NCBI GenBank assembly: GCA_023055425.1
Contig: JALGPY010000003.1
Location: 23,557,001-23,621,000 of the forward strand
Source: Linanthus parryae
Lineage: Eukaryota; Streptophyta; Magnoliopsida; Ericales; Polemoniaceae
Reading direction: 5' to 3'
DNA length: 64,000 nucleotides
Shown: positions 1 to 10,409 of the stretch, one piece after another
How the letters are laid out: the number at the start of each line of letters is the position of its first letter
How positions within the stretch are numbered: the first letter of the stretch is position 1
Program-made: the position numbers and the translations under genes
Notes under the pieces: generated by a model
Told to the model about the DNA's origin: nothing
Databases searched by the model: none
Seen by the model: only the letters and a program-made list of their open reading frames with translations

Positions 1-1448
1 TGATTTGGAAGTTAGATACTAAATCAAAGAAATGAATGTTTACAGATGAGATCCATGTAGTTGACAGACTGCGGATTTTGTCATCTTTCATAGTTTTTCC
101 CCACGTGATGATGGTTGGGAAGAGAAACAGTAACTGAATGCATATGGGGAATATGCCCATGATAAGGAAACAAAGAATCAAGTCACGAGTATATAAAGAT
201 TCACCATAGGGATTACAATAGGGATAGGCACTCCAGATTATAGAGAACTCAGTTATGATACCACTGTATGCGGCTAATTTAGTCGCATACAGTGGTAGTG
301 ATCCCGTCCCTGTACCCATGATATGTGTTTAAAATCAAGCATCAAAAGAATGCTCGATACGAGTTCTGCTTTCGGCAGCATCTGAAGAAGCCTGAATCCA
401 TTTTTCTCATTGCCGGAACTAGAGGCGGCATGGTCCCGGCAAGCTTTCTAAAATAGCTATATCTTCCCTATAGTTTTATACTATATCTTCATGTTTTCTA
501 GCATTTTCGCCCCTCCAAAGTCTATTAATATAACTCTACACTTTGCATGCTTCACATTTAGATATTGACATTTCATGTATTGCTAATTTCAGAGTACTGA
601 TACAAGAATTCCACGCGGTCTTATAAAATTTGAGGGTCACATCATATTCTAAAACATATCACTAGTTGATGATCACGCATCAGTATCGTATGAAACAGCC
701 ATGTTCATAAACACTTTCAATTATCCCCGCAATGAATGTAGCTTGCCTTCTCCTTTTACCAAAGTAAGATATATCCTACCTAACTTATTTGTTATTGCTG
801 TACTGGGTTGCACTTTCTGATGTGTGTCAACATTGGTAAATTTCGAATAGAGGGTAGTAGTCGCCACGTGCAATGGATGGAAAGAAATGGAAGGGCCACT
901 AAATATATGTGGAGCATCATCTGTGACATTTTTTTTTCTTTTAATGTAGGAACTGAAAACAATGATCGCTTTACATGTACAGGATGTGCTTTGAAGAATG
1001 TGGGCCTTATGCTCCTCTCCGTGGTACCATGCTAATTATGAAAAAGGGAACTCGTTTCTTGCATCGCTTGTTTTCATTCTTTCGTCCATGTAATGTAATA
1101 TCATTTGGGGCTCCAAAGTAACCACTTCATGAAAGTACCAAGCAGTGCTACGGGAGATATGTCTTTGATCACATAACCTAATACTACTGACTGGTGTTGT
1201 GCAGGTTGTGGCGTCTAACTAAACTGCTATGCTGTTCTTTTGTGAAGTCTATGAAGTCTGGAGGTCCTTTTGGTGCTTTGATGGTTTTGTTTGTCGGGTT
1301 GGTGAAAGTCTTCCGGCTATGTATATATGTTGTGGTTTGTAGTTTTAGTCTTGCTAGTTATTGTGGTAGTTACTTCCCTAGCTGGTTCACTGGACTCTTG
1401 TCTTATTACTTTTTGGCTAGTTGGTTTGCTTCTGGTGTTTCTCTGACA
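1..1448. other. Non-coding flank, nothing recognised
   Basis: AT-rich sequence with no convincing gene. A 75-codon open frame at 808-1035 has no recognisable domain. It contains a plausible plant splice acceptor (T-rich tract ending in TAG near 949), so this could be the 3' end of a gene lying to the left, but I cannot show it. Confidence 0.4.
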
Positions 1449-2250
1449 CCTTGTTTGGTTCTTGGAAAACAGGAAGGAAAGGAAAATGATTTTCCTGATG
1501 TTTTCCTTTTTATGTTTCGGAGTAAAATTATAACAGGAAAAGAAAATGAGAGGAAAAGGAAAGGAAAACAAATACTAAGAAACGGGAAAATAAAACTCCT
1601 GTCCAAAAATGGGCGGAAAAGGAAAAGAAAAACAAGTCGTCTCTCTCGCCGAAACCATCGAGCTCAAACCCGATGCCTCGACGACCCCTCGCTTTCGTCT
1701 CCGACCACTTCGCTTCCCTCATCCACCCTCTCCGACCACCTCGCTTCCCTCATCCACCGTGAGTATCGATTACAGGGCCATAGTTGGATGAAATCGATTT
1801 CACATCAAAATTGCCAAAATCATCGATTTGCTTGACTCGAGGATTTGGGAATTCGCATGATGGCGATGAACTGTGTGCTTGAGATTGGGTATGATGGAAG
1901 GAAAGAAATGGAGACAAGAAGAGGAAGGAAGCGACGGAAGTAGATGAAGAAGAGAGGAAAAAAGGGTAAAAGACACTTTCACCCCCTGTAGTTTCATTTA
2001 GGGACACTTTCACCCCCTCTAGTTTTGAAAAAAACACTTTCACCCCTTCATTGTCTCAAGACAGTTTGATTTTCGTTTTAGTTTTCTCTTTTCAAGTTTA
2101 GGTTAACCAAACAGGAAAAGGAAAACAGCTATACTTTCCTTTTATTTTCCAACAACCACAAAACAGAGGAAAGATTGTACTTTTTTTTTCCTTTCTTTTC
2201 CTTTCATTTCATTTTTCTTTCCCATCCATTTTCCAGGAACCAAACAGAGC
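1449..2250. mobile_element. MITE-like non-autonomous DNA transposon
   Basis: The two ends are inverted relative to each other. The left end reads TTGTTTGGTTCTTGGAAAAC, and the reverse complement of the right end begins TGTTTGGTTCCTGGAAAA; both are followed by purine-rich GGAAAGGAAAA tracts. The interior is non-coding and contains a 25-bp direct duplication near 1700-1760 and three repeats of ACACTTTCACCCC near 1970-2046. Open frames inside are by-products of biased composition. I could not fix a target-site duplication, so the superfamily is not assigned. Confidence 0.55.
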
Positions 2251-2620
2251 CTGAATACTTTGTTTGAAAACTTGTACTATGATTCCTATGTCGGATTTGT
2301 GGTTTATGTAATGCAGATATGAAAATCATCTATTTTCTTTTTCTTAGTGTGTGTTTGGAATAGGAAGATCTGGTGGTAAGATCGCACCTTATACTTCTTG
2401 ATATCGTTTCTTTCTGCTTCTGTTACTTCTCTGCTGAAAGCATTCAGAGTCTGGATTGGATATCTTGGGATCCCTCTTTAGGAGATTTGGGTATTTTGGA
2501 ACGATTCAACCTTTGAATCAGAAAACAGTGATCATCAGGAAATGATTTGGGTATTTCGCAAGCAATCACCTTTTTAATCAGAAAAATTAGAATACAGTGA
2601 TTATCAGGAAATAATCGTCA
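2251..2620. other. Intergenic, nothing recognised
   Basis: AT-rich sequence with a short direct repeat around ATCAGGAAATGATTTGGG and ATCAGGAAATAATCG (2535-2615). No gene, RNA or element boundary can be supported. Confidence 0.4.
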
Positions 2621-2625
2621 AATGG

Positions 2626-3047
2626 TGTTGAGTATCAAGTGTGCGCAGTTTGTCCCACATCGGGATGATGGACATGATGTCCATGGTTAATATAGTATGT
2701 TTGGGCCCTAACTCATGAGGTTGACCTTTTGGGTAAGTGGTTGTCCCACATCATACTATGGTGCTCCTCTCGCGGTGCTTAATCTCCCTACAAGTAGAGG
2801 GGCTTACAAGAAATTTTATATTAGTTATCTCTATATATATTAACCTAGCTCTAGGGTTAGGGTATGACATCACACAGAGAGAGACTGAGAGATCCGATTG
2901 TACTTTTCATTCAGTCATCATAGTGAAGTGGGTGTGGACCGTGGATGTAGCCAATTTGGTGAACCACATAAATCGTCGTGTTCTTGTTCGTGTATTTTCG
3001 TTTTGCTTTTCGTTGCGTTGTTAAATCGCTCCGAGTCGATCCTAACA
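2626..3047 (+). mobile_element. Solo LTR, copia/TRIM-like, 422 bp
   Basis: The segment begins TGTTGAGTATC and ends GATCCTAACA, so it has TG...CA termini. It is flanked on both sides by the perfect 5-bp duplication AATGG (2621-2625 and 3048-3052). Inside are the GTCCCACATCGG motif common in plant copia and TRIM LTRs, a TATATATATTAA box near 2835, and a T-rich 3' part. No primer-binding site or coding sequence follows, so it is a solo LTR left by recombination between two LTRs. The 95-codon frame inside is not a gene. Confidence 0.85.
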
Positions 3048-3052
3048 AATGG

Positions 3053-3563
3053 CCCTATTAAAAGATCATGATATGACTTGCTGTTGCCTCTATAGTATCT
3101 CCAGTGCAGATTAGTTTGATTCGATTGTCATTTGTTAGGTTGCCGTTTTGTGTATCTCTCTGGTGCTAATCAGTTCAATTCAGTTGCTATCATTAGGATT
3201 AGAAAAAGGGATTTGAACCTGAATATATTGGTGATGCTACCTGAAATTGAAGGGTTTCAAGACTTTCCATGTATGTCGAAGGTGAAGCTTTGCGAAGTGT
3301 CACACAAATAACATATCAGTTTTGGTTCGCCAATCTCATCCTTGAAGAGTTTAGCCTCAGGATGATGCTTTAGAGAGGTTGACACCATTAACATATCAAT
3401 TTTGGTTCGCCAATCTCACCCTTAAAAACATTATAGGAGTTTAGCCTCGTGGTGATGGTTTCGAGACGTTTTATGAAGAAATGAGGAGTATTACAACTAG
3501 AAAACACATCTTGTTTGGAAGGAAGGAAATGCCCGCGTTTATTGCCGGGGTGGCAATGATAGT
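3053..3563. other. Intergenic with a short duplicated segment
   Basis: No coding potential is seen. A stretch reading AACATATCA...TTTTGGTTCGCCAATCTCA occurs twice (about 3310-3350 and 3391-3420), with surrounding similarity including GAGTTTAGCCTC. This is a small local duplication. Confidence 0.45.
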
Positions 3564-4015
3564 TACTCCCTCCGTCCCAGCCGTTTGTTCAAAATTTTTT
3601 TATTCGGACATCCCACCTGTTTGTTCAATCTTTCCTAAAATGGAAAGATCCCTACATGTAATTGATCATTTTAACCCTATTGAAAAAAACACATCTAATT
3701 TTTTGTTTGGCCTAATTAACCATCTAATTCTGATTTGGACCTTACTAAATCAGATTAGCTATTAACCTAATTTAATCAGGCCCAAATTGATCCCACTTCA
3801 TTTGCTAACCTGTCCACCCAATACTCCCACTGACCCAAAGTAGAGAAAATATCTCTATGTCTCTCTCTCTCGTCCATCTGATGTTCTTCCCCAATTGTCG
3901 TCTCTCTCTCTACCTCTCTGGTTCTAGGGTTTCTCTTCTTCCCCAAATCTAGTCTCTCCTTCTACCAATCTGAGATTAGGGTTTGATCGCTACTGTGATT
4001 GATCTAGAGTTGGCC

Positions 4016-4552
4016 ATGTCCGATAGATTCGAAGGCCCCTAGGTTCCCGATACGTTCGATTCATACGGTTGGAGAGAATTGGACTATGGAATCGCCATGG
4101 ATTCTGGTGGTTCGATCATAACACTCGATTCCGACGAGACCCAACCATCGGACGATTGTTTGTCCGACAGTGCTCTGTCAATATGGTGATCTGTCGGTTT
4201 CCGAAGAGACTCACGGCGATTCAGTGGTGGCTTTCGGTGTGCATGTGCCTGATCTCTTCCATTCCGACGAGACCCAGCCACCGGACGATTGGGGTTCGTC
4301 TGACGGTGCTCTGCCGGTTCGTGATCTGTTGGTTTCTGAAGAGACTCATGATGATTCAGTGGTGGCTGCCGGAGTGCATGTACCATATCTCTTCGATTAA
4401 GACGAGACCCAACCACCGGATGATGTTTGCAAACCTGAGGAGTCCGGTGCACTTTTCGATTCCTCAGATGACGAAAGAGACTCTGATGAGGCCAATTTTA
4501 AAAGGTGGATGCTACTTGGTTTGAAGGGAGGTTTTATATCTAAACCCTAGCT
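4016..4552 (+). pseudogene. Acidic repeat-containing coding-like sequence inside the mariner element
   Basis: A CT-rich leader (3850-3950) precedes an ATG at 4016 whose frame has a stop at 4040-4042 and then continues. The frame contains repeats built on DETQPPDD, SDGALPVRDL, VSEETHDDSVV and GVHVPYLFD. Repeat starts lie at about 4131, 4264 and 4399, giving periods of 133 and 135 bp; the 133-bp unit shifts the reading frame. The peptide is acidic (DSSDDERDSDEANF) and the frame ends near 4550 after a possible splice donor. I do not recognise a family. It lies opposite to the transposase, so it is either captured host sequence or an accessory gene. Confidence 0.4.
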
Positions 4553-4554
4553 CT

Positions 4555-5640
4555 TCTATTTCTGATCTGTGATAGTATTATCTTTTTGAATCATGTGATA
4601 CTGTGATACTGTGACCTCTGTGAATCATGTCATACTGTGATAATCCTTGTAAATCATGTGATTCTATGGTAATCTCATGAATACTATGATCTCTTTGAAT
4701 CATGTGATTCTGTGATGGTATGAATTCTGTGATACTGATGATAATCTTCTAAGTGATATGAGAACAATAATGGCTTAAACATGTCTATGATCATGCCTCT
4801 TAGTGATGTAAATCAAGTTCTGTGATGGCACTTCTAAGTGATCTGAGAACAATAATGTAGCAATTTAGAAACTTGGATCTACAATACTCTTGCTACATTG
4901 TGCTTGTGTTTTTGTGAATATCCTCCTGTACATGTAATGGCTTGTGTTTAATTGAAGCATTGTTCACATGTTAATGACATTGCTTCTATTAATCACATTG
5001 CAAACACTACAAGTTGTGTGAATCAAGCTATGTGATGACACTTCTAAGTGATCTGAGAACAATAATGGCTTAAACATGTCTATGCTTATGCCTCTTAGTG
5101 ATGTGAATCAAGTTCTGTGATGCAAGTTTTGTGATGACACTTCTAAGTGATCTGAGAACAATAATGGCTTAAACATGTCTATGCTTATGCCTCTTAGTGA
5201 TGTAATAAAGTTCTGTGATGCAAGTTCTGTGATGACACTTATAAGTGATCTGAGAACAATAATGTAGCAATTGAGAAACTTGGATCTACTATACTCTTGC
5301 TACAATGTGCTTGTGTTTTTGTGAATATTCTCCTGTACATGTAATGGCTTGGGTTTAATTGAAGCATTGTTAATATGTTAATGAGATTTCTTCTATTAAC
5401 CACATTGCAAACATTACAAGTTGTGTAGGTGTTTTACATACAAGTACATCACATACATGTCTGTGATGACACTTCTAAGTGATCTGAGACATGTTTGCAA
5501 AACAACAAAAGATTCATAAACATGTCTGTGATGATGCTTTTAACTGATGTGAGACATGTTTGCAAAACAACAAAAGATTGATACACATGTCTATGATGAT
5601 GCTTCTAACTAATCTGAGACATGTTTACAAAATAAGACAA
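4555..5640. repeat. Complex direct repeats inside the mariner element
   Basis: Short repeats of GTGATACTGTGA and GAATCATGTGAT (4565-4745) are followed by longer repeats. The phrase CACTTCTAAGTGATCTGAGA occurs about six times. A block of roughly 400 bp, including CTTGCTACA...GTGCTTGTGTTTTTGTGAATAT, occurs at about 4750-5040 and again at about 5170-5440. No coding function is apparent. Confidence 0.7.
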
Positions 5641-5662
5641 TGCAGTACTACATGTCTGTCTA

Positions 5663-6690
5663 AATTACATAACCCAAAGGCTCCAGAAGGATTGGATTGT
5701 CTATTTGTTGATTCCTCTCCAAAAAATACTCAATACAATCCTTGACAAGTTCCTTGTCCACTTCGAAGTCTCTAAACAACATGCCTATTGCTATGAGGTG
5801 TTGCTTACCCATGTGTGGCTTTTGGTATTTGTTATGTCCCATGACCTTCATCATTTCAACCATGCATTTTTGTTGACTAAGAAACACATTATCAAGTTTT
5901 TCTGGTGTGAGGACTTCAAATTCCATATGCACTACCTCAATCAACTCCTCAACACTCTCTGTTTGCATCTCTTGTTAAAGACTCTGAATTGCTCTAAAAA
6001 ACCCTACTTCTCGGGGGTTGATTAACCATAGTAATGTTGAATCCATCACTTGTCACTGCTTGTCTGAATTCGGGGTCATCATTTGATACATGGCAAGGTG
6101 CATTATCCTGTTGTATCTTGATTTCTTTTGACAGACAGTCAGACCAATTCCTCTTGATTGCTGGTATTATTTGACCGATGATCATGTCCCTGGTAACTGT
6201 TTTGTTCACTGATGGAACTGGCCTCAACTCTAGTAATCCCCTTGGTCTGTAAACATAATTTCTTTGAGCTTCATATTCTTCGACAACTGGCCATATACCA
6301 AGTCTTCCATTCCATAGTAGTTCACCATTTTCACCAAAAATGGGTCTACTAACTGTACACATGAACATCAACTTTGGTATAAAGGCCTTTGAATTTATTG
6401 TTCTGTGTGGTGTGACCTCATTTGCTAGCAATATGAACCTCTCTAATAGTTGCTTGAGGTAGAACCATTTTTCATCGATGTGTACAATATGGTCCATTGG
6501 CTTGAACTTTATAGCACACGTGATATCCATGTACAGTGCTTTGATACAAAATTCAATCTTGCCAACATGTGATGATGGTTGAGAATAGGCTTTACTGCAC
6601 TAGTTGCTGATCTTAAATCTCCTTTATTCTTCTATCTCCCAACTGATGATTTGGAAGCTGCTATATTTGCTGCACATTCGACATTTTGTT
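5663..6690 (-). pseudogene. Plant mariner transposase, disabled
   Basis: Would catalyse cut-and-paste transposition of the surrounding element. The 178-codon part (5994-6530) contains HIDEKWF, the first catalytic Asp region, and QQDNAPCHV, the second Asp. A second piece (5660-5968) matches the family C-terminus, with motifs such as NVFLSQQKCM and KPHMGKQHL. Upstream, to about 6690, there is recognisable but stop-ridden N-terminal sequence. The third catalytic Asp region that should follow NQPP is missing: the sequence jumps from NQPP to GFFRAIQSL with a frame change and a stop. The DNA-binding N-terminus is also absent. It cannot be active. Confidence 0.85.
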
Positions 6691-7353
6691 GAAGTTCGGA
6701 AAATGATTCACATCACTTAGAAGCATGATTCACATATAACTTGAACATTTCACATGGCTTGAACATGATTCACATAAAACTCTGTGATGATATAAAGAAC
6801 ATCACTTCATGATATATTATTGTGATTTTTTTTATTGTAGATGCATGCTCAAGTGTTGTTAGTGTTACTGATTTGTGATGCTACTACAATTGACATTAAC
6901 TATAATTGCAGTTGTTGTGATGTGTATACAAATTTGAGACTGTCAAAAGCTGTAGTTTAGTGTTCATTTTGTGGTTGAAGTGTGCTAATTGTAATGCTAG
7001 TATTTTGACATCATCTATTAGCAAGTTATGCATACAATAGAGATGTTAGTGATTGCGAAATCTGAGAAAACCTTTACCTGCAAGAGCTCAGATTATCTTT
7101 CTCTTCTTGAGCAAAATGTTAGTGATTTCTTGGCTGTCCATTACCATTGTAGGGATCTTATTCCCATCATATCTGAGCTTCATTTTCAGGGGTTTGCCAT
7201 TTTTTTCAAGCTCCTTGATTTCAGTTCAAATTTCGTTAATTGACTTCAAAATAACTCCCCATTTAGTTGCTGCAAATTGAACACTACACCTTACCTGCAA
7301 CCATGTGAGAATTTGAACCTTGTACAATTTTTTTGCTATGTTAGAGTAGGTAG

Positions 7354-8228
7354 CATAGTTTTAAAAACCAGACCGGACCGGCCGGTTCGACCGGTCGGAC
7401 CGGTGAACCGGACCTCGGCCGGTCCGGGTCGGCTGTTAGACCGTTCGTTCAAAAAACCGGTCAAGAACCGGTCAAAACCGCGGTTGGACCGCCGAAACCG
7501 CTGAACCGGCCGACCCAAGCGGTTTGCTGGGTTGAATAAAATCCAATTAATTATGCCAGTGTGTGGATTCGAACCCGCGACCGGGCGAATTTAGACCAAC
7601 AACTTAACCACTGTACCACCACTGGGCTTGTGTTTTGAAGGGGAACTGAAAATATTTATACTATAACTAATGGATTCCTTTAACATACTTTTTTTTTTGA
7701 ATAATTCCTTTAACATACTTGAATTCCTCTAAAAACATTTGTTATTTAATTTTAGAAATTTTGTTTGTTTAATCAATCTTCACTTTTTAAAACTAAATTT
7801 GTATTTTCTTTTTCAAATAAAAAATATTGTATGTTACTTCAAATTGTGTGAATTTATATAGGTGACGGGAAAAATGAACTTAGATGTCATATTAAAAGTG
7901 AATGTATTTTTTCCATCCAGTAGACAAATGGTGTGTGTTCACCATTTCATACAAATGTTCAATAATCGTTTCTTCCACCATACACTTCTTGAACTTATTT
8001 ATTTATGTAAAAAAATTAGATATATTTTGTTAGGCATAAGCCATGTATATATTTCCAAGCTATTGTTGATTAATTTCAGCTTTTATATTATATTTTTAAT
8101 ACACATATAAATATAAATAATATTTATATACTATTAAAAAAACGTGCGATTGAACCGGTCCGACCACCGGTCCGACCGTGAACCGGTGTCTCACCGGTTC
8201 GATGGCCGGTCCGGTTCTGAAAACTTTG
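7354..8228. mobile_element. Non-autonomous hAT-type element nested in the mariner element
   Basis: The ends are CATAGTTTTAAAAACC on the left and, in reverse complement on the right, CAAAGTTTTCAGAACC; both are followed by GACCGG-rich subterminal repeats. A perfect 8-bp duplication, GTAGGTAG, flanks it (7346-7353 and 8229-8236). Eight-bp duplications and CA...TG ends are the hAT signature. The interior is AT-rich with no transposase. Subterminal CCGGT repeats are dense at 7370-7520 and 8150-8215, as expected of hAT transposase binding sites. It also carries a tRNA-like segment. Confidence 0.85.
7555..7627 (-). other. tRNA-like segment (Pol III A and B boxes)
   Basis: On the minus strand this 73-nt stretch runs from GCCCAGT to ACTGGC. 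It has TGGTACAGTGG, which fits the A-box consensus (7608-7618), and GGTTCGAATCC, a perfect B box (7565-7575). The ends can pair imperfectly like an acceptor stem, but the D and T stems do not form properly. I do not think it is a working tRNA gene. A decayed tRNA or a tRNA-derived SINE head captured by the hAT element is more likely. Confidence 0.6.
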
Positions 8229-8312
8229 GTAGGTAGTCTTTGATTTCCTCATTTTCTTCCCATTTTAACCTCTTTGTCACCATTGTTAAAGTGCTATTTG
8301 TTTTTGGAATTG

Positions 8313-8397
8313 CAGGTAAATTTGGACAAAGAGAAGTTGGAAAGGAATTTGGAGATAATGAACTTGATGATGTGGAGAAATTTGTAGCAAAATGGTG
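8313..8397 (+). other. Possible last exon of a plus-strand gene
   Basis: After a plant-type acceptor (TTTTTGGAATTGCAG) a 28-codon frame reads GKFGQREVGKEFGDNELD and ends with TGA at 8395-8397. It may belong with the acidic coding-like sequence at 4016-4552 as the 3' end of one captured gene. No exon linking them is certain. Confidence 0.3.
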
Positions 8398-8790
8398 AGA
8401 GCCGAGAACAACTACCAGAAACTGCAGAGAACAGAAGCTTCAATGAGAACAGAAGCTTCAATGCTCTGTTTCATTCTTCTCCATTTTCTCTCTCTTTCTC
8501 TCTAATGGGTTTGTATAATTTATTGGCCTTGGTTCAGTTTTAATATCACTTTGAATGATGTAATAAACTAGGGTGGTAAATATGATGGATAGACTGGCTG
8601 GGTTTCGAGGGAAGTTTGTAATTTCAGTTGTTTCAATTTGATGGGAAAAATTAGGAGAGTTTCTAACGATTCTGACGACTAGGATCGCACCATGTAACTG
8701 TATGAAACAAACAGGGGCAAAATAGACTTTTTCATGCTGTTTTTAATAAAGCAGCTTTGGTTTTTTTTAACATTATGGGACGGAGGAGTA

Positions 8791-9072
8791 TGGTTGAGGT
8801 GGTGGTTCATGGTCGGATGTGGGGTGGAAGTCCAACTCGGGAGTTCACAACAAGAAGGTTGAAGACATTTTCACCACATAAGGTTTGAAAGAATCACACC
8901 TTCTCCCCTCCCTGTTTCTGGAAAGATATTTACACCCCTGTAACTAACGAAGTCTAACAGATCTAACAAAAAAGACCGATATTACATAAAACGTGCAAAA
9001 GGAACATATTTGTTCTCATTTGCAGCTCCGAAATACACATTCTACAACCTCACAACAAGTAATAAGAACTTA
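8791..9072. other. Non-coding flank between mariner and Sirevirus remnants
   Basis: Contains a CACCCC/TTCACC-rich stretch (8865-8945) resembling the one in the MITE near 2000. No gene is supported. The expected 3' LTR of the Sirevirus is not here, so its 3' end is missing. Confidence 0.4.
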
Positions 9073-9959
9073 TCAAGCACTCATCCAACAAGTAAACAAA
9101 ATCTTAGCTTCACAGTTGAGCACAGAGTGTGTCAACTGTTTGGGACCAGAGGGAACACCATCAATGAAAAACATAGCTTTGGCCTTTTCTAGACACTCCT
9201 TCCTATCATGATGATCACCAACATTGTACTTCTTAGGAATGCCCAAGACTTTGGCAAAAGTCCTATGATCTAGCCTTAAGTTTATCCCAGCCACCTTAGA
9301 AGTTAACACCAATTTATCATCTCCTTCTTGAACCAAATTCATATAAAACAACCTAGTTAACCTAGGATAAGCTTTTGAACTAGGATTTAACACCTTCCAA
9401 ACTGCAGAATCCCTTAACTTCCTCATACAGTCAATATCCAGTTTATCTAACAACTCTTCAGAAATCATACTACAAAAAACAACCTTAGAAGAAGCATACC
9501 CTTGCATCCAAACTGTCCTAACTTCAGAACTAACAACCAATCTGGGAAGTACATTTTTACCTTGATAACCCTTTTTGGTTGCAGCAACTTGCTTAACCCT
9601 TGATTTCTTCACAGTGGGTTTATCCTTCTCTTGTTCTCCTTCAGTGGACTTCTTCTTGCTTTCCTGATCAGATTTCCCCTTTTCTTCTTCACCAGCCTTT
9701 TTCTTCTCTCCCCCTTTCTTCTTGTCTGACCTAGGTGATCACCACCCTGAGTCTCTGTCTCCTTCTGTGGATCAATACTTGAACCTTCATCTCCCTTTTC
9801 TGTTCTGATCTTCTTTGCATGAGGAGTGTCCTCATGCAAACTTTGAGTGTTCTCTGAATCCGAATCAGAGATCACAATCTTCTCCTTCTTGTTTGCCCTC
9901 TTCTTAGATCTGCCAGAAGACTTTCCTTGTTGTTGAATCCTGGCTGATTTGCGCTCCAT
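9073..9959 (-). pseudogene. Sirevirus env-like ORF / plant transposon-protein domain
   Basis: Starts at ATG 9959 after a purine-rich leader. About 100 residues of basic, Lys/Arg-rich sequence (SGRSKKRANKKEK, then an acidic patch DSDSEN) are followed by a globular part with RLFYMNL and LRLDHRTFAKVLGIP. These match the pattern of the putative plant transposon-protein family that also appears as env-like ORFs in Sireviruses. The gene is broken: the N-terminal frame ends at 9609 while the C-terminal frame begins at 9612, because of an indel in the Lys-rich region near 9730. The C-terminus is cut short at 9073. No transmembrane segment is seen, so an envelope role is not supported by sequence. Confidence 0.6.
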
Positions 9960-10399
9960 TGTGGGTTTAGGGTTTTGAGAGGAGAATGAGATTGAGAGAA
10001 ATAGAGAGAGAGCAGAGAGACGTAGAGAATTGAGAGAGAATGAAGAAGAATAAGACCTGACTTTCAGCTTAAGTAGGTTGAAAGAATGAGTTATAATAGG
10101 ACTCTACTGAAATCAACATGCAAAACGAATCTTTGAAAATATTTTTGGATATTTTAGAAAATTCTCTTAGTAATTCAAATATTATATCTTATCTCATTAG
10201 ATAATATATAATATTTGATGATCCATTTATTTTTTGAAAAAAAAAAATACAGATGTTTCAAGACCTTGGAGAACAATCTCAAGGCCTTGAGATTTTCCGC
10301 AGTCTTAGAAATTTCAAAGCTTTGAACTATAATTTCAAGGCTTTGGAAAGTATAATCTCAAGGCTTTGAGGTTTCAACACATGAACTCAAGTAAGTAAC
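9960..10399 (-). other. Sirevirus spacer between pol and the env-like ORF
   Basis: AT-rich, with a GA-rich stretch just upstream of the env-like start and several copies of a palindrome. One is the perfect 20-mer AATCTCAAGGCCTTGAGATT at 10275-10294; variants lie at 10253, 10310, 10332 and 10354. A run of seven C at about 10404-10410 is, on the minus strand, a polypurine tract directly after RNase H. Confidence 0.6.
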
Positions 10400-10409
10400 A
10401 ATACCCCCC

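Larger units (their letters stand above)
3566..8788 (-). mobile_element. Mariner-like (Stowaway-family) element, degenerate
   Basis: The left end is CTCCCTCCGTCCC preceded by TA, and the right end is GGGACGGAGGAG followed by TA. These are the inverted termini and TA target of plant Tc1/mariner and Stowaway elements; the right copy lacks one C. Just inside the left end the motif TCCCA-CCTGTTTGTTCAA occurs twice, like the subterminal transposase sites of these elements. It encloses a broken DDD transposase on the minus strand, plus-strand coding-like sequence, repeats and a nested hAT-type element. At 5.2 kb it is long for the family, which the extra cargo explains. It is possible that the two ends belong to different copies. 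Confidence 0.7.

Noticed and set aside
1194..1835. 213-codon open frame
   Set aside because: It begins at a GTG and runs through the MITE-like region with biased composition and no domain.
2737..3024. 95-codon open frame
   Set aside because: Lies wholly within the solo LTR, which is non-coding.
7555..7627. Functional tRNA gene
   Set aside because: A and B boxes are good but D and T stems do not pair and the acceptor stem is imperfect.
9960..10399. 3' LTR of the Sirevirus
   Set aside because: A purine tract precedes it, but it shares no continuous sequence with the 5' LTR pieces beyond the dispersed palindrome.
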